From the NCBI GenBank assembly GCA_022784805.1, contig JALFYG010000028.1, positions 1-5,776 on the forward strand: a stretch of 5,776 nucleotides of DNA, in the 5' to 3' direction. The DNA comes from Spirochaetales bacterium (GTDB lineage: Bacteria > Spirochaetota > Spirochaetia > Sphaerochaetales > Sphaerochaetaceae). Both the position numbers and the translations under genes were made by a program. The notes below the pieces were generated by a model that worked only from the letters and a program-made list of their open reading frames with translations, had not been told where the DNA came from and made no database searches. Positions within the stretch are counted from its first letter, which is position 1. Each line of letters opens with the position of its first letter. Below, in pieces: positions 1 through 5,500 of this stretch.

Positions 1-248
1 CTGCAGTAAGCTTTGCAGGCCTCATGGGGTTTGTGGGTCTCTTGATTCCAAATGGAGTGAGATGGGTCATTAAGGGTGATAGTTCCTACTATCTTCCTCT
101 CTCAGCTATCTCCGGGGCGGCTTTCGTCACTCTTTCAGATACCCTCTCTCGTATCATATTCTCCCCATATGAAGTTCCGGTGGGAGTTATATTGGCTCTT
201 ATAGGAGGACCAGTCTTTTTGTATATGGTTATTAGGGGGAGAAGATGA
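1..248 (+). CDS. FecCD-family iron-chelate/cobalamin ABC permease, C-terminal end (5' truncated by window)
   Basis: The frame is open from base 3 and gives 81 residues ending at TGA 246-248; the start lies outside the window. The visible part has the family's C-terminal pattern: a GFVGLLIPN stretch (the conserved GFVGLxxPH region), then a PLSAISGAAF helix followed by SDTLSR, then PVGVILALIGGPVFLYM, the last membrane helix, and a short basic tail (IRGRR). Proteins of this family form the membrane channel of importers for ferric siderophores, haem or cobalamin and work with a FecE-type ATPase and a lipoprotein binding protein. The next gene encodes such an ATPase and starts within this stop codon, so the two are translationally coupled. 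The family is clear, but the substrate cannot be told from this fragment. Confidence 0.93.
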   Translation, partial: AVSFAGLMGFVGLLIPNGVRWVIKGDSSYYLPLSAISGAAFVTLSDTLSRIIFSPYEVPVGVILALIGGPVFLYMVIRGRR

Positions 249-1006
249 TGAAGGGGCTTGTAGTAAGAGATATATCTGCCGGATACGACAAAAAGACTGT
301 GCTGGAGAATGTGTCATTCTCAGCAGAAAAGGGTAGTGTAACAGCTATTCTTGGTCCTAATGGCTCAGGTAAGTCCACACTTTTGAAGGTTATTTCCAAG
401 ATTATTACTCCATATAAGGGTGAGATCGTCCTAGATGGCGAGGACTTGTTCTCACTCTCTAGAGTAGAGAATGCAAAGAAGGTAGCATACCTACCTCAGA
501 GTAGGAATACAAGTGACATCAAAGTGTCGTCACTGGTACTTCATGGTCGCTTTCCTTATACAGGATATCCACGTAGATATACAAAGGAAGACTATAAAAA
601 GGTTGATGAAGCCCTGGAGAAAATGGGACTCCTGGATAAGAAAGACACCCTTGTCTCTTCTCTTAGTGGTGGAGAGAGGCAGAAAGTATATATTGCAATG
701 TGCCTGGTGCAGGAGACTGATGTAATATTATTTGATGAGCCCACAACTTTTTTGGATATCTCAAGGCAGTTCAAGGTCTTATCCGAGGCAAAGGAGCTGG
801 CTAGGGAAGGTAAGTGTGTAATAGTTGTTTTACATGATATTATCCAAGCCTTGGAAACAGCAGACAAGATTGTTGTGATGAAGGACGGTAGGACAGTTGC
901 GGAAGATACTCCGGATGCTGTCTATTCCTCCGGCATTCTCGACAGCGTCTTTGATATAAAGATAAGAAAGTACGCTGATCACTACCACTACTTGATAAAC
1001 CAATAA
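245..1006 (+). CDS. FecE-type ABC transporter ATP-binding protein (iron-siderophore/haem/cobalamin uptake)
   Basis: This 253-residue protein is the usual length for a stand-alone importer ATPase. In order it shows an A-loop tyrosine (Tyr14), Walker A GPNGSGKST at 37-45, Q-loop Gln85, an HGRFPYTGYPR stretch at 100-110 typical of ferric-chelate ATPases, signature LSGGERQ at 140-146, Walker B ILFDE at 161-165 with catalytic Glu165, and switch His197 (VLHD). All motifs are intact, so it should hydrolyse ATP on the cytoplasmic face and drive import through the preceding FecCD permease. The ATG at 245 overlaps the permease TGA at 246-248. A purine-rich site (AGGGGGAGAAG) lies immediately upstream. 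A second in-frame ATG at 248 is an equally possible start. No gene follows on this strand before the hairpin at 1022. Substrate is inferred only to class: ferric siderophore, haem or corrinoid. Confidence 0.93.
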   Translation: MMKGLVVRDISAGYDKKTVLENVSFSAEKGSVTAILGPNGSGKSTLLKVISKIITPYKGEIVLDGEDLFSLSRVENAKKVAYLPQSRNTSDIKVSSLVLHGRFPYTGYPRRYTKEDYKKVDEALEKMGLLDKKDTLVSSLSGGERQKVYIAMCLVQETDVILFDEPTTFLDISRQFKVLSEAKELAREGKCVIVVLHDIIQALETADKIVVMKDGRTVAEDTPDAVYSSGILDSVFDIKIRKYADHYHYLINQ

Positions 1007-1021
1007 GAATTATTTGATAAA

Positions 1022-1055
1022 GAAAACAACCTCTGTCTTTTCGGAGGATGTTTTC
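1022..1055. terminator. Hairpin between convergent genes, probable bidirectional terminator
   Basis: Arms GAAAACAACCTC (1022-1033) and GAGGATGTTTTC (1044-1055) pair over 12 positions with one internal A/A mismatch around a 10-nt loop; a T-G and a G-C pair can extend it inward. It lies 16 nt after the ATPase stop and 21 nt beyond the acyltransferase stop on the other strand. On the + strand it is followed by CTTTGTGTTT, a modest U tract. On the - strand the RNA continues with UUUAUCAAAU, also modest. Position and symmetry suggest termination of both convergent operons. Strength is uncertain because neither U tract is unbroken. Confidence 0.7.
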
Positions 1056-1075
1056 CTTTGTGTTTATGCGATGGT

Positions 1076-2308
1076 TTATTGGTTCTTCTTCTCTTCCAAT
1101 AGTTCGCTCATGGCTCTCGATGCTAGATGCCATTTCATGCTGGTCTTGCCATTTTCAATGGGGTAGAAGACTCTGCAGTGACCATTTTTGAATGGGAGCT
1201 CAAAGTGCTTTCCAATCTTGAGGGTGGCAAGAAATACATTCTCAACTTCATCGTGCTCTGTTATCTCTTCGCCTCTGAAGGTACCTTGGTAATCCCAACC
1301 GGAGTGGGTGAACTTAATGACACCTCTTCCTACCTTTACGTAGTTATCTACACCAGGCTCATCGGTTCCATAGTCCACAAGCTCTTCCATTTTAAAGTTT
1401 GGGTCTGCAACTTCTTCCTTCACCTTCATTAGCTGCCAGTCATACCACTCTGAGTAGTTGTCGAAGTACTCCTTGTCTCCAGACCAATGGAAGCGGAAGG
1501 AGTCGTCAAGGGTAGCCTTTGTTCCACATGCCGTGCACTCTACTTCGTTTCCGTGGGAAACAATGCTGAATTCCTTTCCACAGCATGGACACTTATAGAA
1601 CATGGTGTCGAAGCCTTCCAGCTTGTCGTCTCCCTTAATCTGAATGCCAGTCTTCTTTTGGTACTCAAACTCGTCGTAGGCAAGGGAAGTGTTTATTTTG
1701 TCCATGATTTCATTTACAGAGAGAGACTTTGTCTCTTCCTTTGAGATGATTAGGGATGTCTCCACATCAACTCTTCCCCTATGGGTATGAGTGGACCACT
1801 TTGCGTTTCCTAGTCCTGCTCCCTGAATGAGGGAAGCATAAACAGGGACGCCGAAGATCTTAATGGTCTTTGCAATGGAAGGGGAGATGAATCCCAGCTT
1901 TCCTCCTGCATAGACAGTACCTTCAGGAGCGATGAAGACTATTCCCTTGTTCTTGTCCAAGGTGTATCTGATCTTCTTCATGCTGGCCATATCTGTTGCA
2001 AACTGGTACTTTGGGATGGCTCCCATCAAGCGAAGCCAGAATCCGAGCCACTTGAATGTGAACCAGTGGTATGTTGCAACAAAGGTGATGCGTCGTGGCC
2101 ACATGGCGGATGCAACAAACTTGTAGTCATGGTTTGAAGTGTGGTTACTCAAGACAATTGCTGGTCCCTCTGGTTTCTCTCCCTTTGTATGGAGATTAAA
2201 CTGGGCTCTCATCAACCCTGAAAAAATGGGACCTATTATATAATAGACAAAAGCATTGGGCTTTTTCTGTAATTTCTTATCCTTTGATTTATCCTTGGTG
2301 TTTTCCAT
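1076..2308 (-). CDS. PlsC-like (1-acyl-glycerol-3-phosphate type) acyltransferase with C-terminal zinc-ribbon-like extension
   Basis: The 410-residue protein has a PlsC/LPLAT acyltransferase domain in roughly residues 30-215. It shows the catalytic HX4D motif at His56-Asp61 (SNHTSNHD), a basic/hydrophobic stretch leading into GAIPKYQF (96-103), and the glycerophosphate-binding EGT motif at 129-131 (FIAPEGT). This family transfers acyl groups to lysophosphatidate or related acceptors at the inner membrane face during phospholipid synthesis. PlsC enzymes are usually about 200-260 residues, so some 170 residues are extra. The extension opens with two cysteine pairs, Cys240-x2-Cys243 and Cys258-x2-Cys261, which resemble a zinc ribbon. 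It continues with an acidic, tryptophan- and tyrosine-rich segment (275-400) that I do not recognise. The N-terminus is lysine-rich with no signal peptide. The gene starts 19 nt after the small upstream gene, but no Shine-Dalgarno sequence precedes its ATG. The acyl acceptor is uncertain. Confidence 0.85.
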   Translation of the reverse strand: MENTKDKSKDKKLQKKPNAFVYYIIGPIFSGLMRAQFNLHTKGEKPEGPAIVLSNHTSNHDYKFVASAMWPRRITFVATYHWFTFKWLGFWLRLMGAIPKYQFATDMASMKKIRYTLDKNKGIVFIAPEGTVYAGGKLGFISPSIAKTIKIFGVPVYASLIQGAGLGNAKWSTHTHRGRVDVETSLIISKEETKSLSVNEIMDKINTSLAYDEFEYQKKTGIQIKGDDKLEGFDTMFYKCPCCGKEFSIVSHGNEVECTACGTKATLDDSFRFHWSGDKEYFDNYSEWYDWQLMKVKEEVADPNFKMEELVDYGTDEPGVDNYVKVGRGVIKFTHSGWDYQGTFRGEEITEHDEVENVFLATLKIGKHFELPFKNGHCRVFYPIENGKTSMKWHLASRAMSELLEEKKNQ

Positions 2309-2327
2309 AGAGTTATACTAACACAAC

Positions 2328-2684
2328 TCAACTAGAATAGGAGAAATAATTGTCATAGTCTGCACCTAAATATTTCTTCAAATATTCGCTTTCAGTTAGT
2401 TTGGGGATAAGAGGGGATGATGGGGTGTCTTGGACATGGGACAAAAGGTATTCAAAGGAGCAGGAGAGAGCTGTGTTTTCTTCTTTTGGATTGTTCAATA
2501 GCCAAATGTAGATCTCCGTGGCTTTCTTTACAAAACTCTCATCCACCCACTGCCATCTCTCTTCTGAATGTGCACTAAACAGTGTTAAATTCATATCTGA
2601 AGTCTGAAAATAAATTTTACCAATCTTCAGCGAAACCGAGATGAAGAGACGATTCCATTGTAGTGAGCTGTTCTGAACATTCAT
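2328..2684 (-). CDS. Hypothetical protein, 118 aa, no recognised family
   Basis: I do not recognise this protein. It is probably real because a strong AGGGGGG site lies 7 nt before its ATG, it fills the gap between two genes on the same strand, and it ends 19 nt before the acyltransferase start. It appears soluble, with no signal peptide or membrane helix. The N-terminal third is beta-like with alternating hydrophobics (RLFISVSLKIGKIYFQTS). The middle holds a tryptophan-rich helix-like segment (ERWQWVDESFVKKATEIYIWLL, about 47-68, given here with its outer residues only as a guide). The C-terminus is tyrosine- and serine-rich (YLKKYLGADYDNYFSYSS). The only cysteine, near residue 80, lies in a SCSFEYLL stretch. 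Placement suggests cotranscription with the acyltransferase, but no functional link can be argued from sequence. It could be a lineage-restricted protein. Confidence 0.65.
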   Translation of the reverse strand: MNVQNSSLQWNRLFISVSLKIGKIYFQTSDMNLTLFSAHSEERWQWVDESFVKKATEIYIWLLNNPKEENTALSCSFEYLLSHVQDTPSSPLIPKLTESEYLKKYLGADYDNYFSYSS

Positions 2685-2733
2685 TCAAATCCCCCCTTTG
2701 TCTAAATATAACAACAAAAAGGGGAATAGTGAA
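2678..2733 (-). promoter_or_regulatory. Candidate promoter and ribosome binding site of the 118-aa gene
   Basis: Reading the - strand, a -35-like TTCACT (2728-2733, 4 of 6 to consensus) is 17 nt from a -10-like TATATT (2705-2710, 5 of 6). Transcription would start near 2698, at the edge of the AGGGGGG ribosome binding site (about 2691-2698), giving a leader of only about 15 nt. This would let the small gene and the acyltransferase be expressed independently of the kinase-like gene upstream. Predicted by eye. Confidence 0.45.
2693..2724 (-). repeat. Perfect 7-bp inverted repeat that can mask the ribosome binding site of the 118-aa gene
   Basis: CCCCTTT at 2693-2699 and AAAGGGG at 2718-2724 are exact reverse complements separated by 18 nt that include the candidate -10. 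In RNA read through from the kinase-like gene, the CCCCUUU arm would pair with the AAAGGGG that forms the Shine-Dalgarno region. RNA started at the local promoter would lack the masking arm. Confidence 0.5.
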
Positions 2734-2750
2734 GTCTTTATGAAACTTTT

Positions 2751-3380
2751 TTAGTTAGATGTATTCTTGAACTCTTTTACCATGACTGCAATTTCATGGG
2801 CAGCCATCTTAATGGAGATATTGCTTGTATTGATCATAAGGTCATAGTTACGCTTGTCACCCCATTCCTGGCCTGTATAGAAGTCATAATACTTCTTTCT
2901 GTTCTTGTCGATGTTCTTGATCTGCTTCTCAAGTTCTTTGTCGCTGAGGCTCTCTGCGTCTCCGCTCTTTGCCCTGCAGCGGGCGATCTTTTCCTTCATC
3001 TCTGAGTAAACGAAGATTCTGAGGATATTGTAGTCTCTGAGAATGTAGTCAGCACATCGACCTACAATGATACAATCTGACTTCTCGGCAAGTTCCTTGA
3101 TGATGGTTGTCTGTTCCTGACAAACCTTGTTTGTCTGATCCATAACAGGAGATACTGCCGGATGGAAGGATCTGACCACATGGATCGGGTAACTTGTAAT
3201 AGGAGATTTCTCTACAATGGCCCTTACATAGCTTTCGCTGAGCTGGGTGCGCTGAGCAATTTCTTTTAATATTTCCTGGTCGTAATATGCAAAACCAAGT
3301 TCTTCGGAGAGTCTTCTTGCCAGCTCTCTTCCGCCTGAACCGAATTCACGTCCTATTGTAATGATGATATTTGTATTCAT
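2751..3380 (-). CDS. Cytidylate kinase-like family protein (P-loop NMP kinase fold)
   Basis: The 209-residue protein fits the cytidylate-kinase-like family (Cytidylate_kin2 type), whose members are about 200 aa and distinct from the housekeeping Cmk. Residues 5-20 carry the family's glycine-rich phosphate loop (IITIGREFGSGGRE, GSGGRE at 14-19), followed by a YYDQEIL segment at 32-38. A conserved IIVGRCADYIL core strand and helix lies at 104-114, an arginine-rich lid (ARCRAKSGD) at 133-141, and the family's RKKYYDFYTGQEWGDKRNYD stretch at 161-180 leads into LMINTS. By family it is expected to bind ATP and possibly phosphorylate a nucleoside monophosphate, but the natural substrate of this subfamily is not established. 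The protein is cytoplasmic. The ATG is preceded by a near-ideal AGGAGG with 5-6 nt spacing, which fixes the start. No strong terminator follows, so some transcription may continue into the 118-aa gene. Confidence 0.88.
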   Translation of the reverse strand: MNTNIIITIGREFGSGGRELARRLSEELGFAYYDQEILKEIAQRTQLSESYVRAIVEKSPITSYPIHVVRSFHPAVSPVMDQTNKVCQEQTTIIKELAEKSDCIIVGRCADYILRDYNILRIFVYSEMKEKIARCRAKSGDAESLSDKELEKQIKNIDKNRKKYYDFYTGQEWGDKRNYDLMINTSNISIKMAAHEIAVMVKEFKNTSN

Positions 3381-3436
3381 GACTTCCTCCTTTCTGCCAA
3401 GGCAATGGAAATACAGTTTTCTACACTTTAGAGAAG

Positions 3437-3465
3437 ATTATATCTCAAAACTTCTGAGATGTAGC
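3437..3465 (-). promoter_or_regulatory. Promoter of the cytidylate-kinase-like gene
   Basis: On the - strand a perfect TATAAT (3437-3442) lies 17 nt from a weak -35 (GCTACA, 3460-3465). A run of eight T within an AT-rich block immediately upstream (about 3466-3485) could act as an UP element and offset the weak -35. Start of transcription is expected near 3430, giving a leader of about 50 nt before the ATG at 3380. Confidence 0.6.
3442..3460. promoter_or_regulatory. Possible operator: inverted repeat in the spacer of the kinase-like promoter
   Basis: ATCTC (3442-3446) and GAGAT (3456-3460) form a perfect 5-bp inverted repeat with a 9-nt centre. It fills the -35/-10 spacer and touches both elements. 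A protein bound here would block RNA polymerase. Short arms of this size can occur by chance. Confidence 0.3.
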
Positions 3466-3559
3466 AAATAAAAAAAATTAAATCTTGTTATTAATCATTA
3501 CAACAAAGAGCATTAAATGAAATAGAACACACAATGATATAAAAGTACAGATTTGTGGC

Positions 3560-3589
3560 TTGAATAACAAAACAATTGTATGTTATTGT
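3560..3589 (+). promoter_or_regulatory. Candidate promoter of the ABC exporter operon
   Basis: TTGAAT (3560-3565, 4 of 6 to the -35 consensus) and TATTGT (3584-3589, 4 of 6 to the -10) are separated by 18 nt. Transcription would begin near 3596, giving a leader of roughly 180 nt that starts just upstream of the leader ORF's ribosome binding site. An alternative -10, TATAAA near 3539, lacks a convincing -35. This is a match by eye, and a weak promoter would fit an induced exporter. Confidence 0.4.
3563..3587. promoter_or_regulatory. 25-bp imperfect palindrome, candidate repressor operator of the exporter operon
   Basis: AATAACA (3563-3569) and TGTTATT (3581-3587) are perfect 7-bp reverse complements around an 11-nt centre, which itself contains the 8-bp palindrome ACAATTGT (3572-3579). 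The inner and outer dyads are offset by half a base, so the whole is imperfect. It overlaps the end of the -35, the entire spacer and most of the -10. Size and AT-rich dyad resemble binding sites of MarR- or TetR-type repressors, which often control drug exporters. No such regulator gene is in the window. Confidence 0.5.
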
Positions 3590-3603
3590 CTTAACATCCC
3601 AAT

Positions 3604-3685
3604 GAGGAGAGGAGGATTTAAAATGGAAATTAAAGCCAGACATAGAATGATTAATGTTTCCGTCCTCGCTTTCCTAGCAATCTGA
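3604..3685 (+). CDS. 20-codon leader ORF upstream of the ABC exporter
   Basis: ATG 3623 to TGA 3683-3685 encodes a 20-residue peptide (MEIKARHRMI then NVSVLAFLAI), with a basic first half and a hydrophobic second half. A very strong ribosome binding site, GAGGAGAGGAGG (3604-3615), lies 7 nt before the ATG and is as good as that of any gene here. The ORF ends 93 nt before the exporter start. It sits alone in the leader downstream of the likely transcription start, which is the arrangement of regulatory leader peptides: a stalled ribosome changes RNA folding and frees the downstream gene. A small functional peptide, or chance, cannot be excluded. Confidence 0.5.
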
Positions 3686-3687
3686 AT

Positions 3688-3777
3688 TCCCTCAGACTAC
3701 AAAATCAACCCAAACTAGAGAAAAGTAGAGTCGTCGCCGAATGATGGGCTATTTTGCCCAATTCCCCGGAGGAGGGA
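3688..3777 (+). promoter_or_regulatory. Possible anti-Shine-Dalgarno pairing and hairpin before the exporter start
   Basis: TCCCTC (3688-3693), two nt past the leader ORF stop, is perfectly complementary to GAGGGA (3772-3777) in the exporter's ribosome binding site. Between them a small hairpin (TGGGC 3745-3749, loop of 6, GCCCA 3756-3760) brings the arms closer. A ribosome paused at the leader stop would cover TCCCTC and leave the exporter site free. A six-base match between a CT-rich and a GA-rich stretch may be accidental. Confidence 0.3.
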
Positions 3778-3778
3778 T

Positions 3779-5500
3779 ATGAAAAAACATAGACTATTGG
3801 GTTATGCCCGCAAAAATGTTCATTTATATATATTCTGTGCAATTATGCTGATTCTGCAGGTATCAATACGAGTAATTGCCCCTACACTCCTTGCAAGAAT
3901 CGTAGATGAAGTAATAGGAGGGAAAAACTACGCCATATTTCCCCGACTATTGTGCTTCATGGCACTTGCATACTTAATGCCTGGTGTCTTGGGATACTTC
4001 CAGGAGTATACCAGCGACAAGATAAGTAAGCGAACTTCGTGTTTCTTGCGTCATGATGTCTTTACAGCCATCACAAAGCAGGACGGAGACTTCTTTTCAT
4101 CCCGTACCCCTGCAGATCTTATGAGCCGCACTACATCTGATACAGACAACATTGGTTTCATCTTCGGTTTCTGCGGAATTTTCCTTATCGAGATAATCTG
4201 TATTATCTTGACCCAGTTCTTTGCCCTGGTAAGGGTAAACTGGAAGTGTGGAATCGTACCTCTTATCTGCATGCCTATAATTGGGTATCTGGCAATAAAG
4301 AGTGAAAAGAAGGGTGATAAGCTTTCCGACAGTATCTCAGATAAGCGCGCAGACCTTAACCAAGCCGCCAGTGAAGCCATCATGGGTGTGCGTACAGTAA
4401 AGTCCTTCGGTAAGGAAGAAAAGGAAAAGGAAAGATTCTCAAGGGAAGCCTCAATGTTCAGGCGTCTCTCCACCTCCTTCGACTCCCTATGGGTCAACTG
4501 GTGTACTCCACAGTCTGTCATTGCCTTGATAATGGCACCACTTGCCATCCTTATTGGGGGAATCGAGGTAATCAACGGAAACATGAGCTTCGGGGATCTG
4601 ACCATGATCCTTGAATACACCAGCGAGCTCTCCTGGCCGATGATGGAAATAGGTTGGCTCCTTGTCGAGATATCAAACGCAAGGGCAGGCTGGAGAAAAG
4701 TCAGCGCTATTCTTGACAGGAAATCAAAGATTAGCGACGGGGAAATCTCCACAGATGACCATAGGGGCGTAATGAAGTTTGAGCATGTTTCCTTCAAGAA
4801 TGGGGATAAAGAGCTTCTTCATGATGTTTCCTTTGAGATTACCCCGGGTAAGACATTGGCTGTAATGGGACCAAGCGGAAGCGGTAAGTCTCTCATTGCA
4901 TCCCTTGCCGTGAGATTCTTGGATCCTACAGATGGAAGAGTCACCATCAACGGTGTCGATATGCGTGATATGACTCTGCGCTCTGCCAAAGACTTCTCAT
5001 CCATCGTCACACAGGATGTCTTCTTATTCTCAGACAGTGTAAAGAATAACATTGCACTTGGAAGCAGAAAGACCGCCAAGGAAGAAGATATAAAAAGTGC
5101 TGCAAAGGATGCAGAAGCTTCCTCCTTTATTGAGAAACTGGAGAATGGCTGGGATACTGTCATCGGAGAAAGAGGCGTAGGACTAAGTGGAGGTCAGAAA
5201 CAGAGACTCTCCATTGCCAGGGCATTCCTACGAAAGAATCAGCTTCTGATTCTTGATGACGCCACTTCTGCCTTGGATATGGAAACGGAAAGAGATATCG
5301 AGAGAACCATCAGAGAAGAGGGTTCCAGAAGTCTCTTGATCACTGCTCATAGAATCAGCGCTGTTTCATCTGCCGATGAAATCATTGTTCTCGAGGATGG
5401 ACGCATCGCTGAAAGAGGAACCCACTCTGAACTACTTTCTAAGAGAGGCCTCTATTGGGAGACATATATCTCCCAATATCCTGAAGAAGGAGATAACTAA
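3779..5500 (+). CDS. ABC exporter half-transporter (permease-ATPase fusion), degenerate-site subunit of a probable heterodimeric multidrug exporter
   Basis: The 573-residue protein is of normal length for a half-exporter. The membrane domain covers residues 1-310, with helices near 17-37, 54-74, 126-151, 157-173, 246-265 and 283-299 and the family's AIMGVRTVKSFGKE segment at 200-213. The ATPase domain follows: Walker A GPSGSGKS 364-371, Q-loop Gln412, signature LSGGQ 469-473, Walker B LLILDD 489-494, D-loop SALD 497-500 and switch His524. Asp494 stands where the catalytic Glu is expected. The A-loop aromatic also seems missing (VSFKNG at 337-342 rather than VSFxY). Both traits mark the non-hydrolysing site of heterodimeric exporters such as TM287/288 or BmrCD, which pump drugs or lipids out of the cell. 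GGAGGAGGG just before the ATG sets the start. The next gene overlaps by one base and is the likely partner. The substrate is unknown. Confidence 0.92.
   Translation: MKKHRLLGYARKNVHLYIFCAIMLILQVSIRVIAPTLLARIVDEVIGGKNYAIFPRLLCFMALAYLMPGVLGYFQEYTSDKISKRTSCFLRHDVFTAITKQDGDFFSSRTPADLMSRTTSDTDNIGFIFGFCGIFLIEIICIILTQFFALVRVNWKCGIVPLICMPIIGYLAIKSEKKGDKLSDSISDKRADLNQAASEAIMGVRTVKSFGKEEKEKERFSREASMFRRLSTSFDSLWVNWCTPQSVIALIMAPLAILIGGIEVINGNMSFGDLTMILEYTSELSWPMMEIGWLLVEISNARAGWRKVSAILDRKSKISDGEISTDDHRGVMKFEHVSFKNGDKELLHDVSFEITPGKTLAVMGPSGSGKSLIASLAVRFLDPTDGRVTINGVDMRDMTLRSAKDFSSIVTQDVFLFSDSVKNNIALGSRKTAKEEDIKSAAKDAEASSFIEKLENGWDTVIGERGVGLSGGQKQRLSIARAFLRKNQLLILDDATSALDMETERDIERTIREEGSRSLLITAHRISAVSSADEIIVLEDGRIAERGTHSELLSKRGLYWETYISQYPEEGDN

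Larger units (their letters stand above)
3381..3778. other. 398-nt divergent intergenic region
   Basis: This is the only long stretch without a substantial gene. Its left part (3381-3485) holds the promoter and leader of the leftward kinase-like gene. The centre (about 3466-3600) is strongly AT-rich and holds the rightward promoter and its palindrome. The right part (3598-3778) is less AT-rich and holds a leader ORF and short pairing elements before the exporter. I see no tRNA, no riboswitch class I recognise, and no intrinsic terminator with a U tract. Confidence 0.8.

Noticed and set aside
1127..1744. Open frames on the + strand inside the acyltransferase gene.
   Set aside because: They lie antisense to a well-supported enzyme, lack ribosome binding sites in context, and their products resemble no protein.
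2734..2753. Intrinsic terminator directly after the kinase-like gene.
   Set aside because: Only a 4-bp AAGT/ACTT stem with a long loop can form and no U tract follows in the right place, so no terminator is called.
3690..3778. Riboswitch or transcriptional attenuator in the exporter leader.
   Set aside because: The only compact hairpin (3745-3760) has a 5-bp stem, no U tract follows it, and I could not match the conserved core of any riboswitch class.
3741..3782. A 13-codon ORF (MMGYFAQFPGGGI) whose TGA overlaps the exporter ATG as ATGA.
   Set aside because: No ribosome binding site precedes it, and half of its codons are the exporter's own ribosome binding site region, so the overlap is probably accidental; it would matter only if ribosome profiling showed occupancy.
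4051..4797. Long open frame on the - strand inside the exporter gene (248 codons), with another at 4819-5163.
   Set aside because: Both are antisense to an intact exporter ORF with all motifs, have low-complexity Ser/Leu-rich translations and match no family; they are shadow frames.
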